Below are positions 23,691-37,800 of a stretch of DNA of 64,000 nt, piece after piece. A program made the translations under genes and the position numbers. The notes under the pieces are model-generated. The model searched no databases. It saw only the letters and a list, made by a program, of their open reading frames with translations, and was not told the origin of the DNA. Numbering within the stretch: position 1 is the first letter of the stretch; each line of letters begins with the position of its first letter. The stretch is from Anarhynchus alexandrinus (taxonomy: Eukaryota > Chordata > Aves > Charadriiformes > Charadriidae), in NCBI GenBank assembly GCA_008711295.1, contig VUYV01000090.1, positions 1,522,492 through 1,586,491 on the forward strand. Reading direction: 5' to 3'.

Positions 23691-25125
23691 CTCTCATGGG
23701 AACTCATGTACTCAGGTTGAAATGCAGTCCGTAACCCAGGCACAGACCATCGGCTCAGTACCTTACTGGGTGGCTATGCCAGGCTCCAAGCTTGCTTACT
23801 CACTACAGATGTTTCGTGCCCCTGTACTAGGAACTGAGAATTAGCAAAAGCAGCGTCTGAGCCCTTACTTGGTTTTACTGGCAGATCTGTTATTGATGGG
23901 AACTGCATCATGTGTTTATAGAAGAAATAAATTCTGATTTTGGCCTAGTTTTGTAACTTCATTAAACTTTCTGGTGCTCAGAATTTCAATTCAATAATAT
24001 GCAGCTTTTAGCCTGACTTTTTCTTCAGCTAAAATCTACTGATCTTTGCTGGTTGAGCAGGGCTGTGATTTACTATCTATTTTTCCCACCCCAGCTACTT
24101 CTTCCCTCCTCTATTCTACCCTTCCCACATGTGCTGCTTCTCTTCAGGTCTCCCCCCTCTCCCCCAGTTTCTTTATTTTCTTTCCAGCATGCTTATATGC
24201 TTTATCGGCTCTTTTAGACCTTCAGAAACTTAACTGAGGAGCCTTATTTGAGTGCCAAATGCAAGATGCTTTAAGAAGTTTCAGTTTTGGGAAGATATCT
24301 TGATCTTTGGAGAGTTGCTCTGTAAAGACATTGTAAACAGGGTACCCCAAACTTCTAGTCACTTTAACACCACTTTTCAGTTAAGTCAGTTTTGAATTAA
24401 GTACATTAAGATACCACAACAAAAACAATTTTAAGTGATTTTTATTGATGTTGAGGTTCTTCAATATTGTGAACTCACTCTAATACTTCCTGTACTTACA
24501 GCTACTGTGTGGGGATCAGATGGGAAAAATGTCCACCAATATTCAAGAACATATCTGACTGGGGGAAAAAAATGCAAACTTAACCAGATATTTCTGAAAT
24601 GCTTTAAAATTACTATTCAGTGGAGTGACACTATCACTTTTTTTTTTTAACCTAGGTCTGTGTTATGTGCATATACAAAACTTGAATTGATATCCTCTCT
24701 TTGAGTAGTAGCTTTTCAAAACCTACAAAATGAGTCCTGAGGTGAAACAATGGTTAGAGCATAGTGGGTCTGGTTCCCTGTCCCAGGGTCAACTCATAAC
24801 CAAATCACATTTTGTTCTTGATGACTTCAAGGTTGTGTTATCAGCCATAGGTTTCTTTTTAAATGCAGGGATGCCTCTATTCTAATGATGCTGGATCCAA
24901 ATGAAACTCTGTTTTCTCAGTTATCCAAGTGTCACACTTAGGGTAGCATTCGGTGTGACTAAACATAAACCTCAGGAGATATCGGCAAATTCTGTAATAT
25001 GAACTTGAACAAAGCAGTAAAAAGTCATACGATGTGCATCCTCCTTCTACATATAAATAAATAATGGGTCCTGTTACCAGGCTGTGAGGCTTCATTGTGT
25101 GACAGTTAATTGACTTTTCCTGGCC

Positions 25126-25140
25126 GGGGGGTGGGGGGGG
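25126..25140 (+). repeat. G-rich run (G6-T-G8)
   Basis: Fourteen G with one T. Such a tract can form G-quadruplex structures and is difficult for sequencing. It lies 40 bases left of the single-N joint at 25178. Confidence 0.9.
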
Positions 25141-25157
25141 AATAAAACGGATGCAAC

Positions 25158-25210
25158 TATAGGAAAAAAAAAAGAAANTATAGGAAAAAAAAAAGAAAAA
25201 AAAAAAAAGA
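25158..25210. repeat. A-rich tract with identical 20-mers around a single N
   Basis: The 20-base string at 25158-25177 (TATAGG, ten A, G, AAA) is repeated exactly at 25179-25198, with one N between. It continues as an A-rich run to about 25210. The arrangement looks like two contig ends that overlap but were not merged, rather than a biological duplication. Confidence 0.85.
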
Positions 25211-28200
25211 TGGGAACATGTGTGAATTATGTATGGAGGTTTCTAAGAGTTCTGTGCTGTCCTGGGTTAGTGTAGCTGTTCCTTCCCTTCTTGTGGAAAT
25301 GATGATTCATGCAAGGGCTACAAGTTGAGAAACTAAATAGTTTTAAGTATATTAATGGAGTATTTGTAACAATTGAAATATGGGAGGAAGTGCACAAGAA
25401 TGAAACAACTAACAAACAAAATTATTAAATAAAAGTGTAAAAATATGTATGGATCTGCTGCTTTCACAGCATTCGCAGGGATTCTGCTCGAGTCACTTGC
25501 TATGAGAGATCAACTGTTATGACCTTAGGGCCTGATTCTGTGTGTGTTATATTGCTGGCACAATCCCTCTGACTGCACTGGCATCACTTCATGGAAACTT
25601 TTCCAACACCTGGTGCTTAGTATCCCAATTCTGAAATGTTGAAGTAATATTAAAAAACGACTGTAAATGATATTTAGAGTATGCTCATGTGCGTATGTGT
25701 ATGTAGATGAAATAAGAGACTGAACAAGCAAGAATTATTTTGAATCGTAGATGAGCGAGTATTTGCTCTACCAGCTCCCTCCATTGCTCTTTGCATTCAT
25801 CACAAAAATCTTGTGCTGTGCATCTGCAGTTGTATAAAAATATTTCTATGGTGCAAAACTTGTAAGTGATATGGCATGCTGTCTGCTTGTTTCCTCGTTT
25901 CCTTGCTCAGCCTTTTGCTCATGTTCACATTCAAGAAAACTGTTCCAGCTCCCAAGAGATGAGATTGAATCAGAACTCCTAGAAATTGTAAAGCATCAAC
26001 TTTTCTATTCTTCCTTCTTACCATATGGATTTCAAACCTTTAGGTTCATGATTTTACACGGTTCTTTGCAACCTTGAGGGCTAGAAACTTAAACCTGCAT
26101 ATATGGTGTTTATGTCAACTGCTGTGAGACATGCTAGAGGTAAAAAACCAACAAACAAAGTCCCAACTGACCATAGATTCACAAGTTCATAATGCTAGAA
26201 AAGAACTGGTTCAAACACAGAATGCCTTTTCTGTAGAAATGTTAACACCTGAACTATTTCATTCCAAACTGGGAATTTCTTGGGGTTTTGGGTTGTCAGC
26301 TGCTGCGCTGCAGTTTTGTGTCTGTATTTCATATGGTGTCTGCTAGATCTTTTTCTTAATGAAATTTTGGAGAATGAGAGCATTTCTGCAGAAAATCGTC
26401 ATCTTTTTATTTCTGGAAAAAAGCATTTCTCAAGAGGAGAAAAGGTCAGTACGATTATGTAGAAATAAAATTAATCAGCTGTAGTGCTAGGACTTTGAGG
26501 GGGTTTGGTCAGACAGCTGGTTGACACCTCTCAAGAAGGTGAAGCTTTGTGAATTTAGTTTAGCAAATAAAAGTAAGCTTCACTAGCCTTCAAAAAACCA
26601 ACTGTCTAACTGGGGAAGGCTGAAAATGCCTGCTTAAAAGAATAACGTAGCAGTAGTGGGTTTTTTAATGATAAAGGGCACGTTAGAATAAAATCTGCTA
26701 TTGCAATATGTTACATATTATATCAGCAACAATGAAAATTCCACTATATGCTTCCTGTGATATAGAGGATAAACTGTCCTTTATATCGCATATGAGGTTT
26801 GTGTATACCTCTGACCTTTTAAATCTTGCTAATCAATTCTCATCCATCAGGGTATCCACAAATTGCTGTATGACTTGCAAGAGAAGGGAAATTCTACTCT
26901 CATTATACACAGTACAAAAGGTTTGTCTCCCCCTGAAGCATGAAGGTATTGCTGGAGGCAGGTTGCTGAACTAGATGTACAAGTGGACTTGATCTGTTTT
27001 GGCATGTCCTGTAACGCCAGCATGAAGACACCGAGACAGTCATCGTTGGGTTCCAGCATCGTGTTAGGCCATGACAACGAGTGGTGCCTAATTCGACAAT
27101 TCTGCAACTACTGCTGTCAGAGCAGTTCTGTGCTGGGAAAATTTGTGGAAGTCAGGGGAGCTATACCGGTAAAAAGCTAGAAAAAGCCAACAGTGAATTA
27201 TATCCATTGAAGAATATTTTATTTGCCAGGGGATGAATGCCTGTCTCTAAGTGCAGGATACCTCTTGGGTACCCATGGGAGTGGTAGAAGTCCAGGAACT
27301 GCAATAATCCGGCTCTGGGAATCTGACTGCAAAGTGCTGTATGTCCCTGAAGGGTGAAGGACATTTACATAATAGCATTGGGATGTGATGTTAGGAGAAA
27401 TTCAGGATCTAACAGGAGTCTGCTTTTAATATGATGTCCATTGCATGACACTCAGAGCTTTGACTTCACTGGCCTGTGTTGCTCTTGTGTGACATGCTTC
27501 ATTTGGGGGGGAGGGGAAAAACCCTAAACCAAAATAACCCCCTAATCCTACAAATTCCTAGTGCGTAATCAGTGTGAATCTAAGTAAAAAGCAGCTTTTC
27601 CCCAAGAAGAATTCCTAGATCTGTTCGTTCACAATTTTTGCAGATGTTTATTTGAGTGCAAGCAACACAGTGTAATGAAACAAATGAGTTGGAAGTGTCA
27701 GAATGCCCAATTATACAACTCACTGCCTGTCTATGAGGCTGAACAATGGAAACTACTAGGCATGCTTTACTCATTTAACTTCGTTTAAACTATTCTTGGC
27801 ATCCAAGTTGCATTAATGTGATAACTTCTGTGTGGCAATTAACAAACTGTAGCAATCGGAGACATTCATATGGCGTGCTGGGGGAGGGTTGCCGGGTGGG
27901 CCGTTAGCCGTTTGGCTAATTTCCTGGCGGACCTGAAAGGAGGGAGGAAAAGATTAAATTCTGGTTTTCTTCTCTCAAATCTGAAAAGGAAAAAAGAAAA
28001 GATCCCCGTAAAATCTGAGTAGGAGTTGCTGTTGCTCCTCCCAAAAGGACCTAAATTCTTCTCTTTGCTATTTTATTTCTTTAGCCACCATCGTAATTTC
28101 CTCTCCTTACTTGCTTTCAAGTCCTGCGTCATAAAAAAGATAGACAAGGGGAGAAGGATGTCGTTGTTGGGAAAGAGGTTGGAAGTGAACGGGGGGCAGG

Positions 28201-30475
28201 TGACAGTCAACTAGAAAAAGGCAGAAAAACTCATATTTAGAAAAAGGATAGCTGGAGTAGTACCTGCAGCTTGACCATCAGGGGAATGGAGAACCTGAAG
28301 ATGAAAGAGCCAGTCCTGAGCTGCACACGAAGGAATTTTTGAAAGAATAAACTTGATCTTAGGCTCCCGAGGCAGCCAGGCAGGGCCTATTTTCACAGAC
28401 ATTGTTCTCATTGACTTATATTTAAGTTTTCTTTGAACAGACACCACTGATTTGAACCCATCTTGTTCAAATAGATGTATCTTTTATATATGCAAAATGT
28501 CACTTGACTGTAAATTATTTCAGTCTGCACTCTCTCTGCTGTCTAAGTGGTAGAATATAAAAGTGGACTGAGACACACATTATGCAGAATTCTGTATGAT
28601 TGTTAATAATAGCTGCCCGGCCACTCTCCTACAATTTTATGGATTAAAAATAAAACTCAGCTGTTCTGGAACAAGAGGCCATTGGAAAGGGGTGAGGGCA
28701 AAATCTTTCATAACCTCCGAGTGGAAACATTAGCCGCTGATCTGTTGGCACAGGAATTACCCAAGCCTATTATTATTCTATAAAAAGTAAATTGTTATTA
28801 CCATACGTACAGACCTCTGTTTGGCGGTGCAGAATCAGAGCGGCTATTTCCTGACAGCCCATGCTTGTTGTAGCTGTGTGGCGTGTGTCATACAAAGGAG
28901 CTTCTTGGGGATGGAGAATAACAAAAACCACTCATGAAAGGATGACCACCTACCGTGCATAACTACAAGGGTTCTTCCAGGGGGTGTGACCTCCAAAATT
29001 CCTATCAGCAGTAAAACAATACAACATCTTTCTTACTTTTTTGTAGTGGAGAGCAATATGCAGCCATGCTTGGTGGAAGCACACTTTTAGTGGTCAAGCC
29101 CACAGTCCCCACTCCTGTTTAATAACGTGTATTCATGTAGGAAGCAAGAGCAAATGAAGGAGTACAGAGCTGAGCTCTCTCTAGACAGTTGGGGCATTTC
29201 ACTTTCCTAGCTTCAGGAGAATGTTAAATGTCTTTTTCATAACAAAGCTTCGTAAGTGCGTGGTTTTGGTTACCTCGAGGCTGAAATCCCAAACCCAGGG
29301 CTGTGCTAAAGCAACAGCAGTTGTCTTCATGTAGGCCAATAGTATGACTTCGCAATTTCTGTGTCAGATCACCGAATGCTTTTTACTTTTTCAGTCAAAC
29401 TGACTTCCAGAGAACAGTTTGCAGGAGTAATTACTAGTAACAAGTATGGCTTACAAAATTGGATATTGTCACCTAACAAACTCGGCCTGTTTCCTCTTTG
29501 TAAACTATGCTCAAATTTTGTAGAGGTTTTTCTGGAAGTTGTAAAGTATAATATGTGCATGGCAACTCAAAGGTGACAGAACAGCACGCAGTGCCTGCAG
29601 TCTGCTTTTGAATAGCGTTGCAGGAATTTCAGTTTGTGCAGGAGTGTCGCAGCTTTCCTGCAGAATTTGTATGTCGCACTAGATCATGGATGCATAAGAG
29701 TAATTGCCTAATTCTGCAACTTGTCCTTATACTGGCATGAGGTGGGTTCGCTCCACTGGGTTCTCAAATCAAATATATTTTAAGTGTGAGGAAATGGCTC
29801 TTTATGCTCACATACTGTATGAAGTGCTTAATCATTCATAGCTGAAAATTAGCTGAGTGTGATTATTCACCAAGGTACATTAACAGCAGCTGGTGTTTTA
29901 CTGCATTCCCACAAGAGAACAAAATACTGGTCCAAAATGTATGCAGAGCTTTTATAGTCTTCTGGGTAAATACCTAGTGGAAAATGGACCAAGCCTTCCT
30001 GCTTGCACATTTACCGACAGAAAAAGTCTTGTTTTCAAAGCTACTGTTCTAAACTGAAGGATGAAAATGTTTCTTGGGCAGTGTGGCACAGAGGCCAGCT
30101 CTGACCTCTTCTATGGTCTCCCTGGTTCTGGGCTGGGATGGTGGAGGGCAAACGCTGCATACCTGCTCCTTGGGGAGAAAGAGAGATTGAGCCTGTTATG
30201 TTGTCTCTTCTTTATTCCAGAATAGAAGCCAATTATTGTTGCAAACCGTACTCGGGTCTGCCTGTGAGTTCTGCTGCACTCAATCCCCTCTGCTGCCTTG
30301 GTCCGCGTACCAAAGCTCAGAGGTGATGCTGTGGAGACACCGAGTGCCGGTCTAGTGAGTGCTCATACATTTTCAAAGAGAGAGCTGGTCTGCCAGAAAC
30401 TCAAATGTGTTAATATTCCAATCACACTTATTTTTCATAGTTACAGGGAAAGTTGAAAGAAAAGAAGGCTGTAAA

Positions 30476-31800
30476 GGAGAGGTCATTCAGTCTATCCACC
30501 TGCCCCAAGACAGTACAGATACAACTGATATATTTCAGACAAATGTCTGTATAGCTGTTCTTAAAAGGCTTAAAGAATGATGATCACAGGATCTCTGCAG
30601 ACCAACTCTTCCAGCACTTAACTAGCCTTACCATTAGAAAGCGCTTCCTAAAGTCTAACCTCAATCTCCCTTGCTGCTGTTTCAGCCTATTTCTACGTGT
30701 CCTACCCTCAGCAAACACGGAAAAGGGCTTATTTCCTTTTTCTTTCTAGCAGCCTTTTTCTATATTTGAAGATTGTTATCGCGTCTCCCTTCAGACATCT
30801 TTATTTTTAGACTAAACAACTCTGCTTCTCCCCGACTTTCCTCCAAGGATAGGTTTCAAGACCTCTGGTGATAATTCTTTTCATCTGAACTCCTTCCAGT
30901 TGGCCTGCATTGTTCTTGCATTAGATCCTGCGCCCAAACCCGGCTGCAGTACTCCAGCTGCGGGAGCCTTACCACTTCTTAGCAAAGCAGAAGGTTTACT
31001 TCAGCTGCCTTTTGAGCAGCACTCCTGTTTATACACCCCACTTTGATATTTGCTTTCTCTCAAAAGCAAAATGTTCTTGACTTGCATTCAGTTTGTCATC
31101 CGTTATGACTCCCAAATCCTTTCCTGAGGACCCACAGCCTCTCCAGTTGTTTCCTGTCTTATGTCTTTTGTCAGCTGCACAGATGTATGTATGTGTATGT
31201 GGTTGGCATATTTCATAGTCTGCTACTTCATACTTGTTGAAGTGCATCCTCATTTTCTCAGACACTTTTTCCTCTTTCTCAAGATTGCTTTGAGCCCTAA
31301 ATCTCTCCTCTAAAGGATCTGTTGTACTTTCTCAGCTCAATACTCTATTCAGACCTGGTGTTTTATCTTTTACCATACCAAATTATTAATGAAAATATTG
31401 AAAAGTCCCAGAGTGAAAACAGGTTCCTGCACTTAATTCAGCTTTCCTATTTGGCAGTGAACACTGCTTGTGCGATTTTTCAAATAGTCATGAACCAAAA
31501 GGAACAGTTTCACCTAAGCCTTAGTTGATTGACTTATTTATGAGAACTTTGTGAAGTAGTATCAAACCCCTTACTAAAGTTATGACCTAGTACAGCCACT
31601 GCTTTTTCATTTTCCACAAGACCCATACTGTCATGGAAAAAATTTGGTTTGTTGGATCTGTTATGTACAAAAGTTATGGGTTTTTATAACTTTCCTTGTC
31701 TGCTTAATTTCTGCTTGCAAATAATTTCACTTCATTACATTCAATAACTTTCTGGGATTTGAAGTTACATTGACTAATCTGTAAGTTTACTCAAGGTATT
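30476..31800 (-). mobile_element. Ancient CR1-like LINE relic
   Basis: Read on the - strand this matches, block by block, an old amniote CR1 lineage known from turtles, crocodilians and birds. On the + strand the landmarks in order are GAGGTCATTCAGTC (3' end side, about 30478), CTTCCTAAAGTCTAACCTCA (about 30644), CAGTACTCCAGCTG (about 30947), ATACACCCCACTTTGATATT (about 31031) and ATTATTAATGAAAATATTGA (about 31381). The last lies inside the reverse-transcriptase region. Later blocks toward 31800 are weaker. Many substitutions and indels break all frames. The right edge is approximate. It is a fossil, far older than the CR1 copies near 5 and 12 kb. Confidence 0.8.
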
Positions 31801-34800
31801 TGAAAAAGTGAGATAAATTTTATCAAGGTTTCCTTAATGTGGTTATCCATATATATATGCATTTGCCTGTCCATCTGCTTGCATTTTGCTGTGGATATGC
31901 TTGTCAGCAGCAGGATCTGTGCTTAACATGTACTTGATTTCCAGTCCCAATTTTCAAGGTACTTGTCAGCTAGGTACAAAATTTGGGCGGTCTGGCTGGC
32001 CTCCATCTCTGGCTGCCTCTTTGACCTGGTTCATTCAGGCCTCAGGAATGATTTTGTTTTTCAGTGCTTTGGGATAATAGGCTTTTCCCCCTTAATTAGG
32101 CAAGAGAACTTCTTTTCAGCCTAACTGGGATGAGAAACGGTACATAGTTAGAGCAAGCAGGTAGGCTTGTGAATCTGGGATACATATTCTGCTTTGGTTT
32201 TGCACTTTATAAATGTATGGGAGCGACTGAATGACTGAAGCTTTTAAATCTACCTCTTGTTTTTTTTCAAGGTCCCTAATGTGTCAGGATCTAGCTATGG
32301 CAGAGATTTGTTCCTGCAGCTTTGTTCTCATGGCAATATAGCTGTCACTTCGACAACGCTTTGACTTCTAGAGTTTTTTCACCACCTTCCTCCAGTGTCC
32401 TTAGTTGTACTAAGTGATTACATTCTGCCTTTAGTGATGAGCAGAATCTAGATGTAATTCCTATTAAAACCCAGCCTCTGTCTCTCTGCCCTTCGCACCG
32501 TTTCAAAATCACAAAACAACAACGCTGTAGCAAACTCAGCTTTCCAGTTCTAATCAGGAGCAGTGCCTGTGCAAGATCAGTGGCTCTTAGTTTTAATAGA
32601 TTCATTCAGAAGCTTTTCCTCTCTTTGTTGGGTTTGTATATGTTTTCCAGATTAACTGATTTATCTTTCATGTTTTGTAGGGGGAGGTGCCAGCAGCGCC
32701 TACTTTTAAGCTGCTTAATGCTTTCCATTACAAAAGATATTTGCAGCTTTTCCTTTGAGAAGTTCCTGTCTTTCTCTTGTTTGCAGTGGGTCATTGATAT
32801 GCAGCATGAAGGATGCTCTTTGGCTAAGGAAATGTCCCTTTTTGTTGTTGATTTTTTTCTCCCCTTCCGTAGAATGACATCCACCTTTTTTCGAGATATC
32901 AAATTTAAAAAATTGCAACCTCACTTTGTTGCCTTGTGTGCTCCACGAAGTGCTGGCAGCCCACCAAAATCACAATGAAGTTTAAAACCAGGCTGTCACT
33001 TGTGCCACACATGCAAAGGTGGAGAAAGGACTATGAATCTTAGAAAGGCAATGGGTTAGTTATAGCTAAGTGGTTAAAAAAAACCACTTGCTTTCCAGGG
33101 AGCAGAGAGAAATTGTCTCTCCAATGTATCACTTGAGGGCTAGAGCTTCTTGAGATGTCAGTGAGAGGACCTGTCCCTTCCAACCGTTCCTCATCTTGGG
33201 GAAAAACCATACCAAGAAGGAATGTCCAAAACTTCATCACACAATTCAGCCCATGCACTCTGAAAGAGAAGGTCCCTTGACATAGTAGGTGATGGTCTGT
33301 ATTGTCACAGAGGTGGCTGAATGCAAGCTGCACCAAGGCATTGTAAAGCCAAGCACTGGAGATGTTGGCCAGGCCACCTTTACAAGCTGAGTAACAGTTT
33401 CCTGAACGCAGCAGAGTAAGGTGGCTGGGTGGTTAGATGTTTTGAACCTAATCCATGTTACTGAAGCAAATGGATCCTTGCTGCCCTCCCCAACAGGTGC
33501 TGGCTCTGCAATTGCTCAACATAACCTTTTGAGTCATCTGGTGCCTCATGCGCCCCTAAGAAGCCAGCCTGCCCCTTCTGTGCATCGCCTGCTAAGTCTA
33601 GTCTGGTGCTCCTACCCCAGCAAAAGCTGCTGCTAATTTTAACAGAGGCCCTGCCTAAAACCTATTGCTTTATGGTATTGCGGAGGCAGGGTTTTCTGGT
33701 GATTACGCTTGCCCTTTGATACTGTCTTGTGTGCCAGGCAATATGCACTTCACTTCCAGTACGTGTTCACATATGTAAACCGTGTGCAAGTGAGTCTTCA
33801 AGTAGTTCAACCAAGGTTCAACTTTGAATCCAACCAAGTAGTTCAGCTCTGAGGATAATGGTTGCAGAATCAACTACTTTGTCCTCAGGCCTTCCATTGT
33901 GTCAGGTGCAGCTCAAAAGTGTTTCCATTTAACTTTTCCTTCCATCTGGGATGGGAACAAACAATCCACAGTGAATTTGGTCTCCTTCCACTCTCACTCC
34001 ATTCCCCGGTAGGAGTTTCCTTTTGTTGCTGGAGGGAAGAGAAAAAAGCCCCATCATGTTGAAATTGCCACACTTCAAGGCAGCGTGTTTTGAGAAACTA
34101 GTGGAAATAGGAGAACTACCACCAGTCTCCAAGCCTTGTCTTGCTGCACAGCTGGAGAGGACCGTCAGAGCTTAAGGAGCTGACACCTATGCAATTTCAG
34201 GGCAAAAAAGGGCTTAAAAATGTTCATGACATTCTTTAAAATGTCTTTGCTACGGAAAACTTTCAGAGCATCTGTCATTTGTAAATTTTAACAGCGGGAA
34301 TATCCTGTAGAAGAAAAATCTGAGTCTTAACCTGATGTATTGCTTAAATATGGATTCTCTGGCACAAGCAACTGTTTTCCAGTGTTTGCGCTGCCCTGCT
34401 ATGGGTTAAGAAATACAACAGCAATTAACATAGATGCACTCTGATAACTTGCTTGTGCATCAGTGCTATTAATATCCATCCATCTTTCTGGCTAGTTTCA
34501 AACAGGAGACCAAAATAATCCCCCACAAAATGCTGAGGCAATACCTCGCATCGTAAACTGCTGTAACTGTAATGAAATCAGACTTACACCACTTCATTTT
34601 ATGAAATCTGTTTTGTCAAGCTCTTGACAATGCCCCTCTGTTGTCGGGGGGTACCATGTGCCTCACAGTGTAATGCAACCATTGCCATTTGTGTCTCAAC
34701 TTGTCCAGCATTCCCACATCTTTGATTTCGCTGGCACTTTAGCTTACACGATAAATGTAGCTTTCTTTTCTTCTTGAATCACACGCAGCTATTTCCCAAC

Positions 34801-37800
34801 GACGATAAACCTGAAGAAACGTCCTAAAAGCTAGATATATACATGTCTCTTTCACATTTATTGTGGATGTAAAATACTCTGCAAAGGATATAAGCTGCTG
34901 CCAGGCATGTAGCCACAAGATGGGTGTTTTTCTCACATATGTATCCATTTCTTTTAATAATGAATAATGGACTTTATATTTAAAAGTGACGTTTCTATGA
35001 ATGTGCTAGATTGTGCTATATTTCTTTCACGTGAGTATATTCCCATCATGGCAGACTTCTCACAGAGCTTGCCTTGGAGGGTTTTGTTTAAAATAATGTA
35101 CTTTAATGAAAAAGAGCTGCTGAAATTTGTCAGCTTCTTCCAGCATGATTGCGCTTTGGTGGTGGTTTAAAAAAATCTTTACCCACTTTATGATCTTCAC
35201 GCTTATTCTGAAATCCCTCTTCATTTTTAAAAGTAAAAAGATATATGTACACACGTATTACTGAAAGCCCTAAAACTGCCTTGGACCTTTTGCATGAATA
35301 GTCTCATTGAAGTCAATGAGTGATAGAGGTAGGCTTTAGCTGTGTGCAATTTTCAAGCTCAGGCTGTAGGGTGGGTTTCAAATATTACAAACAATTTGCA
35401 GTTATACACTTTGCATGGAGTTTTCAAAGCCAGCGATACATTTTAAGGACTTAATATCTAATGAGAAATGGATGACTTTGATATGGTGTTGCCAGTAGAT
35501 GGTTTTAGAAATTGTCAGCCTTGACTCAATGAAGTACAGACGTCTTTGTAAGAGTAAGGGCAAATGAACGAAGTGCCCTTGTACGCACAAGAGTAATGGC
35601 AAGTGACTGAGCCAGTTCTTATATGTTTTTGTTTCTTGTGTTTTCCTTGGGCGAAGTTAAACTCCTCCGGCACTGGGCAGGTGGGCATGGCAAACCGTAT
35701 GGCTGCAGTGGTCTGTGACACACAGGTGGTCTTGGTGAATTGCTTCCTCTTCTCCAGGGGGCTGCGGAGAAGATTAACTCAAAAATAGAATTAATTCTTG
35801 TATGGTCAGAGGCAGTAAGGGGCTGGGTGGCTGCAGTGCTGAAAAGTCAAGTAATATTTGAAGAGGGCAGCTCAGGCCTGGCGTGGCTGCTACAAAGGCA
35901 GACATAGTAAGGCCTGCTTGGAGGTAAGGTGGCCTCTGGGGTGCCGCTGAGGTGTGTTGGAGCCGGTATGGGGGAGATGTACCATCCTGTGGGGCAGCAG
36001 CTGTGCTCCTGCAACTTACAGGTGACAAGTGCAGGGTGTGCCATGCTTCGTGCTGGAAAAAGCTTCCTAGCTGTGAGCAATGTGCTGGATTTACGGACAA
36101 TTGGTTTTTGTGGTTTGGAGGAGCTAGTGGCCACTATCAAGCCTGTATTCAGGTCATTTTCAAATCAAACTGGCTGCTTATGTCTTTTAAGTATCTTGGT
36201 GGATCCTGACAGATATAAAGTCAATAAGGTCAATCAGGAATGATAATTTTTGAAAGTGTTCATTTATGAACGCTGATGGAAATCTGAAACTAGGAAGATA
36301 TATATACCCACACACCTGAGAAAGAAACATTCCCTCAGAGACTTACCAAGCCAAATGTTTCAGGCTACACGAGATTGGCCCCTGCGAGAGGGTGGCTGTG
36401 TGAGCCTCGCCAGGAAGGACCTGCAGATGAAGTGATCCCTCCTGGCACAGAAGCAACAAAAATGAAGACACTGATCCTCAGCAGGGCAATATGACCATAT
36501 GATCACTTGCTTTTCCATACCAAAGATCAGCATCTATTTTCCAATGGCAGGCCTCGCGTTATTGCTCAACAACTGTCTCAGTTATTTGGCAGTATCATAG
36601 CATGTCCCTAATAGTTGGCTGCAAAACTGACATTTGGCCTCCCTTTCTTACTCCATACTGTTCTAGACAAGCAAGCATTTCCTCCAGAGCTTGGACTCGT
36701 TTCTCTGCAGAAATGCCCAAAATTTCAACAAGCAGCCATATACAGGCTCAATCAAATGGTTCAGCAAGGAAACACATTTTAGAGGTTATTAGGTAAAGGC
36801 AAAACCTGTAGGAACTCTGTAATCTGAGGAAATTCTTTCAACCTAAGATTTCTTCAAATCAATACTTCCCTCTTCACTAAGAAATCTTTAAGGACTTTAA
36901 AAAAAATAAATATTAAAATCTCAAAACAAGATTTCAGCTCCCATCAGAACATAACCTGAAAGGGTAAATGAAGTCAGAAAGGGCCAACATTTTTGTTACT
37001 GATTTGTATCAGATACTACAGTGATGGATAGCAGTAAATTAAGTGGTGCATGGTCTTCAGTGGCATCTGTGCCTCTTTCTAGTTGCTTTATGTTGTTTGA
37101 GCTTGCTGTTAACTCTTCAGAATCATTCTCAGCTGTTGGGAAGATACTTTGTCACAGAGTGGTTTCTTTTTTTCCTTCTGCAGTGTGATGTCCATGCTAG
37201 CTTATTCCCTTACCCCTTTTGCAGTGTTTTAAGGTGGCTAAAATTTGCTGTTACTCCATATAAGGACCTGTCAGGCAAATGCTCCCCACAAAAAAAAACA
37301 TTTCTAGACTAGCCAGTTTGGTAACTCGTACGTCTAGTGGAGCACTCTGGAAATTTTTGAATTGCAAGTAATATACAAACTGAGTTATTTTGTAGTTGAA
37401 GTGTGACTAATGCTTGTTTTACATAGTTCAAGTTGATGATTACAAAGTTTGAAGCTTGGATGAATAGAATTTAGTACCTAATATGCTGCAGAGCTTGTTT
37501 TCATTTTACATTTAACCAATTGATTTTTCTTTTAATGGATTCTCTTTGAAATTTTATGTTTGTACCAATGTGTAGACTTTGCTATTGCTATGTTGCATTA
37601 CCAAGGGCAATATGAGTTTAAATCACTTTATGATAAAACTTTGCATAATCTGCTCATACAAACTAATTAAATGTCAGGTCATTGTAATACAGAGCTCATA
37701 TTATCACCATGGGTCACTAGAAACAGCAATTAGCAATTCATGTGTAATCCAGTTAAATTCAAATTAAGAAAAAGAATTTCAAGTCAGAGTTTTCTTCCTA

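Larger units (their letters stand above)
21482..30475. other. Unassigned AT-rich DNA with homopolymer tracts
   Basis: No coding exon or named repeat seen. Notable small items are a 19-base T-run at 22867-22885, a 14-bp perfect palindrome at 22579-22592, a longer T tract at 23655-23690, and G-rich and A-rich runs at 25126-25210 that are listed separately. The 28560-28900 stretch has the look of a constrained element but this is only an impression. Open frames are below about 105 codons and unfamiliar. Confidence 0.5.

Noticed and set aside
24720..24800. Possible tRNA-derived SINE head (GGTTAGAGCATAGTGGG, GGTTCCCTG)
   Set aside because: The A-box-like and B-box-like parts are too degenerate and no cloverleaf or SINE body follows.
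32580..32978. 132-codon + strand frame with splice-like pyrimidine tracts (TTTGCAG, CCGTAG)
   Set aside because: The translation is hydrophobic low-information sequence without a family match. Pyrimidine tract plus AG is frequent in T-rich DNA.
35285..35330. CATTGAAGTCAATGAG, similar to a motif in many amniote dispersed repeats
   Set aside because: Too short to assign to a family; partly a palindromic low-information string.
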